This document shows, in pieces, positions 12,797 to 27,900 of a stretch of DNA of 64,000 bases. This DNA comes from Taenia hydatigena (taxonomy: Eukaryota; Platyhelminthes; Cestoda; Cyclophyllidea; Taeniidae), in the NCBI GenBank assembly GCA_036345935.2, contig JADWOT020000009.1, positions 6,529,381-6,593,380 on the forward strand, given 5' to 3'. The first letter of the stretch is position 1. The number at the start of each line of letters is the position of its first letter. The notes beneath the pieces are model-generated. The model was not told the DNA's origin. It made no database searches and was given only the letters and a program-made list of their open reading frames with translations. Both the position numbers and the translations under genes were made by a program.

Positions 12797-13140
12797 ATTA
12801 GTAAAACGAGAGGGCGACTGAGACTGAAACTTGGAAAGTCAATGAGAGCACTGCCTCTTTCATTGCCGACTCACGCAACTGTCACTGGACTTTGCATTTC
12901 CTACTGGTTTTCTCCTCTGTCTTCTCTACTTTTCGGTGATTATTGTTACATTTGTACTCAAAGCCGTCCCTTATGTTCCTCTCTCGTCGGTTCAATGTAC
13001 CTTTCCTTTTCGCTCGCGGTGGCACACTTCACTCCTTATCCTCCCTTCCTCCCCCCCCCCCCCACCCTCTCTTTCACAACCTCATCGTTTCGATCTTGTG
13101 TCATTTATCCTTTGTCGAAAACTAATAAATTGAATTGTTA
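12797..13140 (+). other. 3'UTR of the acyl-CoA ligase gene with poly(A) signal and C13 tract
   Basis: After the stop at 12794-12796 the sequence is pyrimidine-rich, with a run of 13 C at 13051-13063. A canonical AATAAA lies at 13124-13129. The end of the transcript is inferred from that signal. Confidence 0.6.
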
Positions 13141-16100
13141 CTGTATCGCCATGCACCGCACCTATGCAAGCCTTTCGAAGCTCGAAGTGTGGCGGTATGA
13201 TTTAGCTGACGGCTTCATTTTTATGCAACCGGCGTTAAGATTACCAGTGGGATTTTCTCGACTCACGTTGGGTGGTTTGGTTATTGAGCAAAATAATTGC
13301 TAAAACTTCCGTCAACCCTGGTGGCGTCAACCGCGCCGTCGACTTGTGTCAGTTCATGTGCTCTGGGACTTACTTGGGAATCCAATGGTTGCTTAATTAG
13401 GCGACTTGAGCTAGAACTGTGCCTACACCCCACACAACTGTTGAAGCACCAGTTTCATGTGTAGTCATGGCAGTCTCCTTTGCTTGCATTAATATGGTTT
13501 GAAGTTAAATTCGCTTTAATTTGGTGCTTGGGTGGTACTCAGAACGGCAGTTGATCTGAATGCGTAGATGACGTGGAAAAGGTAACGGATAACAAACTGT
13601 CTGCGGTTCTCCCATTGTGACCCCTAGGGGAGATCGGGTTGGTGACTCACACCTGTTTGTCAGTGAGAACCCCGAGTTGTCTTGTACTCTCGGTCTTCCT
13701 TAACAGTTCCAAAAATACTCATTGATCTTCTGAGAACATCAAGTGAGAGAGCATTAAAATAAAGTGAGTTGATTTCAACTAATGGTAGAGAATGTCGATG
13801 TGATTGCTTGGAGTAAACTTCGTGGGTTATGGGCATGTGACGTTATAATCCAACTCATTAATCTTACGTGATTGATAGTTTTCTTGGGTTGATTCATGAA
13901 ACGCTCTGACGACATCGTCGTTGAATGCACTTTGAAGCGATGAGACTCTGATCGGCCCTGCTTCAGCGTCTTGTGCTAGGAATGGTGGAATTTATGAGCA
14001 AAAGCAGTCCTCTCATGATTGTGCTGTCTCTAATGCGTCAGGGCGATTGATTGATTCCCCGCAGTACCTCACCTTTCATTTCAAGTCTCCGCTACAACCA
14101 CGACCGCTAATACTATCTTGATAATTGAATGCAAAAAATGGTACTTATGACTTAAACCAGGTCCGCACCGATAGGTGCTCTGGTAGTTCGTTACTGCCAC
14201 CTTGAAGGGTTAATGGCCTTGTGAAAAGGGCAATGAAATGTCGGGTGCCTCATGGAGCCTCCGACACATGACTCAGTCTGTCTCTTCTGCCTCAAAGTTG
14301 TGCTTCTGCAGACCGTCACACTAGTACAACTACAACTGGTGAGTGAGTAATTCCTGTCTTTACTACTTAAAAATCGTTTTCCGTAAACATGAGCTCCTTG
14401 CCACTTTCTCCTCCTGTGCTCACTTTTCCGCGGGGTAACTCAAGCATAAGAAGATCTTTGCAGCACAACAGTCCCGCAGAAATACGCTGCAGTGGCGCCA
14501 CCTGCCAAGAGGATGGTAGAGCAGACGTGCCACTCATCGTGTGTAAAATGTTACAGGCATAACTCTTAAATCACTTAACAGTAGCCCTTCAAAGTGTTGC
14601 AGTAATCAAATTGCACGAATTGCACAAGTCCTAATTGGCTAAGACCGTAGAGCATGCCGTTGCGTGGAGAAGCATTGGGGTTTGGATGCAGACAATTAAC
14701 CGTTTCAAAAAATCACTGTCGAATAGCAGTACACTTGGCCAACCTTACTCCTATTCTGGTATTGTGCGTGAGCAAATTGAAACGAAGTGCCCCACCATTA
14801 TCTGAAAACCTTTTCCTACCCACTTATGAGCAAGCTCTGTGGCAGCTTGCACCAAGTTAAATGCTCATCGCAAATTACTTCGAGTGGGTTAAGCTGTCAT
14901 TAATCCCTTTTGAAATCCGGATAATAATAAAAGGAAGCAGTGTTGCAAGTGCAGTTTTTTGCGGCCAGCACGACTGTATGAGGTTGGTAGTTTTCAAGAA
15001 AACACTCAACTTGAAGTAGTTAATTTTTTTAATTGAAAAAATCTCCCACAATGTACAATCTAGTAGCAGTTTAAGACCATAAGTAGCCTATTAACCTTTT
15101 CTACTTTAATTTTTTCTTCGTTTTTATTTTTAACCGAAGCCCTTTTTCGAGTGATCGGATGTTATGCAAAGGATTTCTTGTGCTCCAGGGAAATCGTGAA
15201 AGAAATAGGTGTGTTTATAATCAAATGGTCAAATTCTGCACCATATTTTTTTAGACCCACTCGTACTTTCTTAAACTTTGAAGCTAGGTCCCGTCGTAAC
15301 GCTTTCCAGTGATCATCAGTACTTGAGCAGTAATACCCGTCAGGCTTCTTTGTGTCTCCACTCTGAATTATTTCCTTTAGTTTTCCGAGTGCAACTTTCC
15401 AGTTTATTGTTTTGTACTGCGGTGACATTTTAAAATGCACCTAAATAAGGTAGAATCAAAAATGGCTATTCTCATTTACTAGGAAATATTTCAATGCGAC
15501 TTCTCTTTTAAGCAAAATGAAAATGCGAGAATTCAACAGCAGTAGTAATAAATTACTGTGGCTCGTGGTAAGTGCTTTTTCGCCAGGAGGGTACTTGAGT
15601 TGTTTACGCTAAACCCATTGAAGCTTGTTATCCAATTTCGTGAGAAGTGGAGCACCAGTCACCCCATCTCTGCGTGCTCCGCGTGTGTGCCCAACACGAC
15701 GACGCTCGCGCCTAGACGAGGGTTGAGTGACTGGGGTCCATCGCCGTCACCACCTTTCGCTGCCCACGTGTGGACAGCGGGCTTTGACTAGACTGCGCCA
15801 CTATCCGGCATATTGCACCCAGAGAGAGAGAGAGAGCACTCGCCTTAGTCCTACGCTCTCTCAATTCCCTATCTGCATTTACATCAAAGCGATTCATTAA
15901 TAGTAAGGAGGTAAAAATGCCTCACTGCAAAGCCTTGAAGACAAATAGTTAGGAGTTATCATAATCATTCACTTAATGGAATCATTTGTCTGAATGGTGT
16001 TTGATGAACCTAGGTTATCCACGAAATTGCGAAATATGTACCGATTTTCAGCTTGGACTGCAAACGTTACTCAATATAGTTTGCGACATCCCATTTGAAT

Positions 16101-19100
16101 GAATGGAGAGTGATCTGGCATCTTCACTGGAGTGCCTCCATTGCAAGTACAGGTGAGTGGCGTAGCACACGCGCACAATCACACGCAGTCGTGCCAGACT
16201 GCGTGAACAAGCTCTTGGCAAAAGCAATGCAGCGGAATTGGTGAAACTTTTTCATCTGCCTTGCAGGGATGTAATTTAGACGATGATGCCAGTCCAAACA
16301 CTATCACAATCCATCAACCCAGATGGGTAAAATCTTTGTGAAGTAAAATCTCCGCCTTTAGATGAGGGGATCTGAGGATGCAAGCTGGTGGCGCAGATGA
16401 ACAACAATCTATTCGCCGTATAAAAGAACAACAACTATGGCAGCTAATCTTTCAAGGATGATCTTGTTGGCATGGTAAATGTGAGTCATGTGGAACCAAG
16501 GGCATTGGAGGATCACGATTTTGCATCACTTGTTCGATGCTCAGTGCGTGTGCACCCAGGTTCACCCGATAAATTTCTAATGAGGTTGAAGAGCGAAAAT
16601 AATTATGCGGGTTTTGGTTGGCACACAACCTCAAAATCACCTCAGGGAATTGCCACTTTCCTTTGAATGTGGGGTCACGTGCCAAGTGGGCTACCACCAA
16701 TACTCTCTGCGTGGACGTGAATGGCTAAACCGCTCAAAGTTTGATCAAGATCCTTCAGTCCTACAAAAAAATATTGTAGCTTTAATGCAAATTAAGCAAT
16801 ATGGATACCATCTCACTGCATTTGATCCTGTAGCTTCAACACCCATCCATACGCCGCTGTTTACTTCCATAGTACCCACTTTTTAGCCAGCACATTTTCT
16901 TTTAAAACTTCTCCCTAGTAATTTATTCATCAAAGGCATCCTTATGTGATTGCCTCAATAGTTGAAGCACGCACCGTAGATCTCGAGAGCAGAGCGTGTA
17001 GAGAGGCTCGCCAAGAGCACATCCACCAGCCCGGTCGCATCGTTCCTTCTTCAGTGCTCCATGGTTACAGCTGGGGCTATAACAAACTACAGCTTTCCAG
17101 CCTGATTAACGAATATCTGAGGGCTCACAGTTATCTGCATTCAACACTGTTAATTTGAGGTCAGTACGGCTTTTAAATTGCTCTGCAAGACTGGAACCTG
17201 TGTAACATAGATTTTGAATATGAAGACTAATGTATGATCAAATGTAACTTCTCACACGCATGATAATTAAACCTAACATCAGTACTACATACAGTGCCTA
17301 ATTACTGATATTGTTTGCCGAGTTCGCAAATAAGAATCGAAGAGTAAAAAGTCTCCAACAGCTCCCTCGATTTATGCATGAAGAACATTGGAGACATTGC
17401 CAAGGACCGGACACTTCAAATACTAAACACAAGGCCCATAAAATCGCACCGAAAGTGATAATAATGGCATTCCAGTGAGCAGTCTTCACACCCTCTACAA
17501 TTATGCCTCATTCACTGAATAAAAAAAACTAGCCTAATTTGATCACACATTTGACATTCTGTCTGTTTGGAGTCGTGGGCGAACGCGCGTACACGGTGAG
17601 GTCGCTGGACCGCAGTTTTAAGAAGCAGCATCGACGACCAAGCAGTAACCCATCAGCAACTATCGGTCGAACGTGGCTTCGGCACTCATTCCACTCTCAG
17701 TAAAGTTGTCCAAACCACGTAACAGCCAAAAGGGTATTACTTGCCAACAGATAGCTAGTTGCTAAATAACTAGGTTTTATTGCATGTCACGTTTACCTAA
17801 TCACATCCGTGTTTTCTGGTTTTGCCATAGTAAACGCAGAGTATTAGCATTTCCACATACCAGGTGAACCATAATTTTAATTGTTGGTGCTGACTCCGAC
17901 TAATGCTTGCCGCCAACGGCGTGTTAAAGGGTCTGGGAATTTATAAAAACCATTTATCATTTATTAAGTTGCGGAGGTCATGATATTTTGAGTTAGATTT
18001 ATTCATTGTGGCAGGCAGGCACGATCATCTAATGGTGCTTCAATAATTGAACACGCAGGAAAAACCAGAACAATGGGCTGAAGTGTCAAGCAATTTACTA
18101 GTTGCTTTACCTACTGATGTAATAGTGAACAGCAACCGTACTTTTGTCTAGGAGCGACGGATCATTCATCTAATGGGCTCAATTTAGCTGCATAATTGCA
18201 CCACCATGGTTACTTTAACGGAAAGTGAAGCCAACGAAGTAGCACTCTCGCCCATGGCTACCGTCGCCTCAAAACCATCCATCGTACCGTGTAAACGAAT
18301 TCTCACACATTCAATTGCCTTTTTACTTCCCTATGAATGCATGCATGAATGATGGCGATTTCCTACCGTGATCATTCCGGTTTATGGCATATATGAAGTT
18401 GCGAACCAGCGGTAGCACTTTTCGTTGGGCAAAAGATAAAAGGCTTTTTGCAATCTCGTTCACAAACACCAACACCTTACTGATCCATGCAAAACTTTTT
18501 TTATTTCCAGATTATTTGCATATCAACTAGGTTGTGCGGTAGAAGGCGATAATTGGTCAGAAGATAATGTGCCTTACAGTCTTAATAGAGCATGAGGAGG
18601 TAAAGCGATGTTGCGGCAGAGACATACATGTTTTGGAACTAGGCCTCTACCTTATGCCACCCATCCTTCAAGATCCAAGCATAAGTCACAAAGGGACTGA
18701 GTCCTCCGATGCTAGATTCCCATCTCCAGTTCGCAAACATTTCAGTCGTGCATTATAACACCTCGGTGATTGTCATTGGTGGGTGATCGGTTCGCGCTCC
18801 CACAGAAATATTTGGTGGCAAATGCTTCATAATTTTTGGCGGCTAAGAGGAATACATTACACTTTCACACACCAAGGTGGCATGTCATGCGTCTGACATC
18901 TTTTTCATCGTGACCGGTAGTGCGGTGCAGCCGCCAGCGCTTGAAACGGTTATTATGTTGTTGACACGTTGGCGCACTGAAAATCACGTCTTCTAGTCGA
19001 ACGATCTGCCAGGACAGACGCACCGGACATCATACGAGGATCGTGACTATAGCTTCTGTAAACAATGAACACAGTGGATACAGTACTTAGTAGTACAGGA

Positions 19101-21993
19101 AAACACGTCGGTTAAAAGGCAAGAATTGCGGTTTCAACAAATCTCACTGGTTTACTTTAATGGGTTTCCACATGTTTCGTGCTTACTTGAGTCAAAAAAA
19201 CACCCACTCAATAAAGACACTAAAATGTCAGTTCAAAATTCATAGCGATAGGCTTAACTTCTCATTTGCCACTGAAGATGTGAGAAACTCACCTAACGAG
19301 AATCCTGCCGTGTTTATTGCAACGAGGATGAGCTTTTAAACACCCACAAGCTCACCATAAAGTTAAAAAACGATTTTGAATAGAGGATGTAAAAGCACTA
19401 ATGAAAACCCATCTACGCTCCCACCCACCCACTCAGTTTAGCGGTCTCCCTCGGAGAAATATGTCAACCGCGTGCGTACGTGCGTGCGTGCACGCACTTG
19501 CAATCGGCCCACCTTTTGGGTGCACTTGCACTTGCCGTCGGACGTGGGCCTGAGATGATCACGCGCCCGCAGAACGCGCACCGCCGCACACATCCGCATG
19601 AGTCAGCACGCACGGCCTGCGAGGCACGCTGGAGAGTACTTCCTCAGGCGGTTGATGCTGGGCGCCCACAACCAGCCGCCCAGTTCCACTGATATCAGTC
19701 CGAACCAACACTGCTCCAACGGTCTGAAAGCTCATAAATTTTGGGACAAATGTAACAACCCCGAAAAAAAACAACACAGATTTTGAGTGCAAAGGCGACA
19801 TCGATGATCTGCACAGAACCCAAAGATTTCGCACCCGAGGAAACCATTCAAACGCGTCCATCAGGGTTTTAACTTATTCAATCACATATCAACGCAGCTG
19901 ACAGCCGAAGGACTGCCATAAGTGTTTAGGACTCCAAAAGTCAAGTTTACAAACAAATTTAGCATGCGATTAGTACTGTGCTTGTGGTCAAACACAGCTT
20001 GTTAGTTGAAAGTAGCTAAGGCAAAACCTAGAGCAACTGACACGACTACTGTGCTGTTCCATTTCGGAACCGATAACTGAAACTCAAGAAATTGAAATAC
20101 GTAAGATTCTTAAAAGTCATGGTCACTGACGTGTATAAACTACTTCCTGGCCAAATGAAATGAGGTGGTAAAATAAGAAAACTTTTCGATAGATTCCCTT
20201 TAATAAATTCTAGCGCGATTGCTGCAAGCCTATCTGTGTTTTGAACAATAAGAACACAAGGTTAAGGAAGCAAGACGTTTCTTGTAAATACTAAAAGGCA
20301 GATTTGGCGGCAAAAAATCATGGGAGAGAAAAGGGGAAGCCACGTGATGATGCAGTCTACGCGCAGCAGCGCTCCCCCTGTTCATGCTGACAGTTACCGA
20401 ACCTTGATGAACGCGTGAGAAAAGGCAACGTCCAGACGCCTTCCCATTGGCTGAAGACGCGAAGCAACCTTGGTGAGTGCTCGTGCACCGACGGTGAAAC
20501 TAATGCCACGGGTACAGAGTGACCTGTGTTCCACCTCCACCATGAAGCCGAATTTGTTTCTATGCTATTCAAATAAATTCAGTAAAATACATTTTTTGAT
20601 TATAACTGCACATCAAAATATGGGAACTCGGAGGATTAGATGCCCTTCAGGCAAACAAAGTTCTCGTAGTCAGATAGCCGGCGAAAGCAAGGACTAATAT
20701 ACTTGCAAATCATCAGAAGCATCCGCTTGAAGAATTCTAAGAGTTTAATTGTGTTTAGTAGAAAGACCAACTTGAGATCTTATAAAATAAAAAGACGAAT
20801 AAGAACGAGCAAACTAATTGGAATGGACTACTGAAGGATCAGTAACCATGTGGATATGTCTGATCGAAAAAAAGTAAACTAAATTAAATTTACCTTAAAA
20901 TCGCCTAATCATCTTCTTATTTCTCGACGACCGATCATCTTTTTCCAAGCATTAATCACACCAAAAATTTGAATCAGTTAATTCCATTAATGAGGTCCAG
21001 CAACATCAACGCGGGAATATCATTAAGCCATGTAGTTCTAACGCTTTGAAGGTTTAAAAGGCTACTAGAGTAACCCGTAAGCTACAGTGCAGAGCAAACT
21101 TACATTCCATACAGATTTGGAGTCAGCACATTAAAACGGGAAATCACTATATCTGGATGTCAGGCCGATAAGATTTGCAACTTTAATATAGATATTGAGT
21201 ACTTCATCTGCTAAAGTTTGATATATGATGACATAAAACAAAATGCTTACAGAACTTTAGAAGTTTTAATAAGTATTTTTAAACTCGTCAATTTAAGCTT
21301 ACAAATATTAACCAATCACCTTGTAGGTGCTTGTTGTGGACTACGCGGTAAGGTTTGCTCCTGTTGAATGTCGATTTTTACTTTACCAAATGTTGATTTT
21401 GATATTCTTTGCAATGGTTTGAGATGGATTTGAAGTTTCGCACCTGCCGTTGTCCTCCTGTCAAGACATTGAATCGAATACAAGTCTTAGTTAGTGGAAA
21501 ATATTTTGCCTTGCTACGATTTTTGTAACAGTCACGAATTTAAAATATTCCCGGAGTTTGTTTATAATTTTATGGAAATTATCATCCTATGGAATATGGT
21601 AACTCAAATGTGAAGCTTTCTGTCATCGATTCCTTACTTTACTTGTTTTTTGTGGTACTATTTTTAAACCCAATTTGTTAATGTTTACCCTTGGGTGGCA
21701 TCATTTCTTTCTTATTTTGGATAAGTATACAAGGAGTCGCCTCAACAAAACTGGATTTCTCTCCATGCTGTTATCACAAATAATTTGTCCTTAGAGCTTC
21801 ATTTCCTTTGTAAAATTAGTGTGCGACGTTTACCACGTATGTTTCTTACAGATCTTGTTTTTGATGTTGTAGCATGTGTTCTTCACACTATCTTTTGAGG
21901 AAAATCGTATTTGCGATTACGGGACCCGAGTTGATTAGTGTTCCGACGGGTTTCAGGACACCCGTTTGTTATATTTTATAAAACCATTTTTAG
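13141..21993. other. long intergenic or 5'-intronic stretch without a convincing gene
   Basis: Open frames here are short (under about 95 codons) and I recognise none. Low-complexity items are (AG)8 at 15831-15846 and a GTGC/GTAC-rich alternating tract near 19470-19500. A 92-codon minus-strand frame at 15162-15440 (lysine-rich, containing WKALRRDLASKFKKVRVGLK) is the most protein-like stretch but has no splice or family support. The promoter and first exon(s) of ABHD16A should lie towards the right end. Confidence 0.4.
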
Positions 21994-24900
21994 TCTGAGC
22001 CTTATGCTGCAGACGTGTTTGAACGGATGCTTTCTATTGCAATCAAAATGTCAAATGTATGCATAGACCTAGCGAAATGGACTGTGTGGCTTTGGTTACC
22101 GTTTGCAATTTCTGACCGTAAGCGCATGTATTAATAATCAGGATTGGCACAGTTTTCCACTGGAGCATTCTTTGTTCGCATTTTAAATTGGGATGTGCGC
22201 TAACTACGGCATATTTTGTACTTCACATTCTCAGAGGTAAGCATATTCATGTGTGCACTTCATGATATATGTTAGGGTTCGCTCGTCTTATGAATCCATA
22301 TTATAAGCGGTTTGTGATAACATATTTGAACGCAGAGGACAACTTAGATCAGAACCTTATTGTATGCTCGCTTCACTTAATAAGTTTGTCTTAGGATGCA
22401 TTAACACTTTACGGCTTTCGGTACCCATGGCCAGCCCAATTCGACGTTCGCGATTTAGAGCCTAGTTTACGTTTCGAACGTAAGCCAGTGGTCACCAGAT
22501 ATGACGAATCCTATCCGATTTTAGCGCCATTCCTGTGAGTTACCTTGCTCCATATGCATTCTTGGTGCATGCAGCTTGTCTTACTATTTCGGTTTTCTAG
22601 CTCGTTTCTTGCAAATACCGTTGGAGTAAGGATGGTTTATCCCGGTTGCTTGGGAATGTTCAATTCTTGGGCACGTACGTTACCGCCTTGTTAAACAAAT
22701 CGGAATTAGTTGGTCCCTGGTTTTAAGCTTTCACATTCCTTTGGCGCAAAAGAAATCTACGGCCTTGAAGCTACAATCAATACCTCGTGATACTTGATAG
22801 CCTTGCAAATTTTATCGCTTATGCTAAGCATTCAATGGTATTTTGAAGTTTAGATTGCTTTGAAAAATTTATAAGTAATAATAAAGTAGGGCAACAATAG
22901 TTTGCTATTGTAGATTGAAAGGTGCAGAATCAAAAAGCTAGGTTATTTTTCATTAGCTATCTGTGAAAATAAGTGCTTTCCCACTATTTGTTATCGTTGG
23001 CTTGGATCTTATTGCCTCCATCATCATCATCATTTAGATGTGCCCAAATGTTCAACTCCACTAATTAGGTTTCACATCGCCCTATGCTTAATTTAACTCA
23101 CAGCATGTGTCATCAGCGGCTCATTTACATTTATTAGAACAACACGTTAGGGTGGTTATTACTGGCTTCTTTCCTAAAAGGTGGTTGCGTTGAATCAGAT
23201 GAGAAACGGCGTGAATGTCGTATTTTTAGTTGAACCCCGAATGAAGGCGCTGGAGACTTTACGATCAAAGGTAAGTCATTAATAGAACATTCCCGATTTC
23301 TCACACATGCTACTAACCATCCACTTCCATGCCAGTAAGCACATTCGTTTGTTCTACGAACTTGTTCTGCTTTCTTTATCAGGCATTGCAGCCTACAAGA
23401 AAATATGGAAACTGAGGTGCGCTTTCAGAAGTGTATTTTTTAGAAATTTTATTCGGAGATTTTGCCATTGGTGTGTGCATCTTTGATGCAGATTTCACTG
23501 CCTGTTTCACTGCAGAGTTCAAACTGTTTTCCGGCGAGTTAGGCACGTAAATTCCTCGAGTACCCTTTGTTGCCAATTTAGAGAAATTTTTATTCAGAAC
23601 GTTGAACCAGTGAAAAACAGTCTCCAGCACTACCTGTGCTTCGGTTTAAGGCTTTCCATCCTGATCCGCAGTCAAACTGTCATTTACATAATTGCAAAAA
23701 TATTTTTTACAAGACCACCTGGCATAATAATGCCGTGTTTTAAGGGCATTTAAGTTCCGGCAGTCAACTCTTGTTTTTTAATTAATTTTCTTTTTCCGTT
23801 GGATGGAGGGTAGTTGCAACAAATTTTCAACAGTTTGCTACATCCACCCTGATTCTTAAGTAAATAGCCAATATCAGATATTTTATTCGCAAGTAGGATT
23901 GAATCATCAACTGCAGCATGATTGGCCAGTCTCTCTCAAATGCTTCAAAATATTCTTCGCTTTTTTCTTAGGAAAATACCGATGTTAAAATGTCTTATCT
24001 TTGTAAGTTAACTCATGAAAAGAACCATTGGTATGCACCCTTTAACTTGAGACAGATTTCGGGTGATCCATTGGAGTAATTTGAAGCTGGACAACGGTCT
24101 GGAGGCAAACGCGTAGCACCAATTTGTTGGCCACTTAAGACAATTTCTGGTTACGTTCACATTAGTTCGACTGGTTCAACACGTGAAGTCTCCATCTTTT
24201 GTTAAAATCAGATTGAAGTTTTCTAAAGATAGGAACGAAGATTTATTCATCTAAATACTTGGAACATAATGCCCAAGTACGCTCATAAAGCGTACCTCTA
24301 TTTCCCCTTAATCTCTCCATTTTCCAAGCAATTTTGTATCCGGGATCGTTTCATTTCAAGGTTGAATTGATAATCAAGAAAACATCTTCTATTAAATATG
24401 AACAGCAAAGGCCTCATTTAAGTCAATAAAATGTCTTCGTAGTTTACTTGCGTTGTCCTACGAAGTTCCTGCCAGCACAATTTCGTTGCTTTTATGAAGA
24501 ATTCCAAACTCATGTACATGTCTTGCATGAAACTATCAATCTTTTGTCCACAAAAAAAACGCAGCATGCGCTAGATATTGTAGCTTGGATAACAATAGAT
24601 AGCCTCTTCACCTAATACTACCGATGCTTATGTAATTAAGAAGGGTTTATTTTATCCATTTGGTGAATAGGAGCTTCAAATGCTGCTAGACGGTTTGTGC
24701 ATCTACGCAACTTTTTGTCTTAAGGCATGTGTGATTGATCCGCTATTTCTAGGGGACAATTTTGAAGCACCACTTGAGGATGGCCTTTATTTTGTGGGGA
24801 CTTTGGTGTTCTGCATCGTGGTAATCCAGCATGATCTCCTCTAGCTTCACCCATTCACCCAGTTAAACTATTATTTCATTTTGTACTCGGGTGAGAGCAC

Positions 24901-27900
24901 ACGCACTTCTCTCCTTCCAGTTATTTGAATCCTAGAGGATAGGTTCCTATGATTTAAAACAGCGCTAAAAATTTTCTAACCGTTTTGAAGAATGATGTCT
25001 TGCTGCTGTGATGAAAAGTTCGCCTCAAATATTGAGACATTCAAAATCTCAGAATGTTGAACCAAATTGTACAGACAGTAGTGATGGGATGGGGTAGATA
25101 GTTTTCTTTTACTGGACCAAAGATATTTGGTCTATTTGCTGAATAGGTGGTTTTGTTGCCCATGTTTGTGTGAAATACCGTATTGTTTACTGATACAGTA
25201 CAATGCCCGTCGTGTGGGTCTTATTACTATTGAGGGCCTGTTTGTGGAAGCCTTCTATGCCGATCGACGAAGGGACGAATCAGAGAATGGGAAGACTCTG
25301 GTAAGCAACTAGATTTGTTCACTTAGAACTGCCATTGTAAATGTGGCGATGATTTTCCCTTTACTCCCCGATTAGGGAATTTCAGAATAAACGCACAGTC
25401 CACTCTGTAATCATGCCTTTTCCTCTGAGGTTATCTGTTGTGAGGGCAATGCGGGATTTGCTGAGATTGGCATTTCCGGTGTGCCATTGTCAAATGGTTT
25501 CTCGATCCTCGCGTGGAATCATCCCGGTTTTGGGAGCAGCATGGTGCGTGTGCAGTGAGACTTTTCTGTAATTCGGGCTCTATTTCTTTTGGACGATCTG
25601 GCAAATGATCTCATTCCTTGATTTTATCTGGATGTTCAGCGCCATCGCAGTTTTTTTTAAATTTTTATCCCTCGAATTGATAGTTACTGTACAGAAAAAC
25701 AAGGACTCATACTTTTATGGCGTCAGTCACCATTGCTACGCGGTTAAGTGGATTTTGCTTCCAATAGGGCATGCCATTCCCAGAACAAGAGGTGAATGCG
25801 ATGGAGGCGGTGGTACTCTTCGCTATCCATCATCTCCACTTCGAGCCTGCGGAAATTCGCCTCTTTGGCTGGTCTATCGGTGGTTTCTCCGCTACCTGGG
25901 CTGCGATGCATCTACCCAGTGTCGGAGGATTGGTGTGTGCTTTTATGCATTTGCAAGATCTCTTTAATGAATTATTGCTTTAAGCTAAACTTTACCTTCG
26001 TATGACTAAGTACACTTAATCGTGAAAACGAAATAAAAATTATTTTAAGACCATTTGGCATTGCTCTCTGATTTTTCTTGTCCGTTTTAACGTGTGATTG
26101 AGACATTTGAATTGTTATCAAACTGGTGGCACAAGGTGACTCGCTAGCCGAATTTCCTAGAAGATAAAGGAAAAACTAGCGCAATGCCACTTTGCTTTCT
26201 AGATTCTGGATGCAACATTCGACACACTTGATGAATTGAGCAGGAATGCACTACCATTTATTGGAGGTAGTTGCCGTTTTTTGACAAACTTTCTTAAACG
26301 TTTCTCCCCCTACGTCATAAAGTGTCTACAAGGAGCTACGGCATTTTGCTCTGCTTTCCTCATCTAATCCTTTAGATGAGGCAAGCAGAGTACAGCAAAA
26401 TGCAATTTGCAGCTGTGTTTAGCGTATGTAATGAATCAACGTAACAATGAAATAATTTGCTTATTTTTAATGTAGAAACCGTCCCCGTCGCTTTGGTTCA
26501 AAAGTTCTTCAATTTAAACAATATTGCACAGATTACTGAGTAAGTCATCTGCCATTAAAATGAATCTCTGTAACTGCACCCTCCATCAGTCCAAGACAGT
26601 GCCATAAAGCTATGTGTAGTGAATACATTAAATTTGCGGCGCACATGCACTCCCCTTTACTACCACCTTACATTAAAGGCACCATTTCTCCTCAGGTACC
26701 CAGGTCCGATTAGAATTATACGGCGTAGCAATGACGAGGTCATATCCACGAAGTAAGTTCCTGCTTTTGCACGCGAACGTAAGAGTCCATCGACAGGCAA
26801 ACATCTAGGAAAAGCAGAACAATGCGATTCCTTGCATCGAATCGTTTCATTCCTTGTCTTCGCAATGCGTATAAGTCCCAAAACTGAAGTTCCTCGCATA
26901 GGAGTAGAAAAGTTTGCCAATCTCATTTTAAATCGAAGCTTTTTTATGAATGGCGAACCCCACTTAACTACAGATAATGCATGTATGCTTCCAAAACCGA
27001 GACTTCTTCATTTTAGTGCAGATGAGCAGCGGCTATCGAATCGTGGGAATTATTTAGTTTTCGGTTTGCTGAAATACAGGCAAGTTGACTTAGCAATAAT
27101 TGTTCGCATTAACAAACGTATTTTGTTCGATAGGATCGGTAAGTGTTTTTCATTAGATCTTTATGTAAAGTAGATGAATGAAGGGTTTCCATGCTAATGG
27201 AATTTACAGCCTAAACTATGTGAGTCTTCCTCAGGTTTCCTCACTTATTTAATGACGACACGGAAGTTCTGCTTTGGAAATACCTCGCAATGGATAAGGC
27301 TGAACAGGGTAGGTTAATGGATCGAAATCTCCACCTTCCCATTCTATTTTATGGAACATTATTTGGTGAATGATGATATCCGTACCAGGCAATAGCTTAA
27401 GCATTCATTCGTCGTGGAGTACGGCAAGATGCTTATCTAAATGCAAGTGCCTGCTTAATAGCGTACTGATCTGTTCCGAGCAACAAATGCATGCACAATC
27501 GGTTGCATGGGTAGTCTAACTCTCGTTTCCCTTCACGCGCCCTCAGGTATAATCTCTAGTCGTGGTCAATTAAAAGTGCATTTATTCATCGACTTGATTG
27601 CTAATTACGCAGTTCAGCACTATAAACATACTAACTGCGGCGTAATGCATGGCATAGGACAGAGCTGTATGTGAAAGCTGTAGTAGGGCGCCTTCGAAAC
27701 AGCTTTTACTGCCTCTTTTTTCTGTTAGAACACTACTGATTTTAGATCAGTAAAACCTATTCTAAGAAATTCGGCGTTTAATCCTGGCACTTCCTAGGCG
27801 TTTTATGTACACCGTCGAACCTCGGCTTGCCTCATGCACCAACCTCGGAAGACCCGATAGTAGTATTCATAATGCCCCTAGTTTCGAGATCATGATAATT

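Noticed and set aside
15162..15440. 92-codon minus-strand frame rich in lysine
   Set aside because: It has an ATG and plausible composition, but no family, splice or context support in a long gene-poor region.
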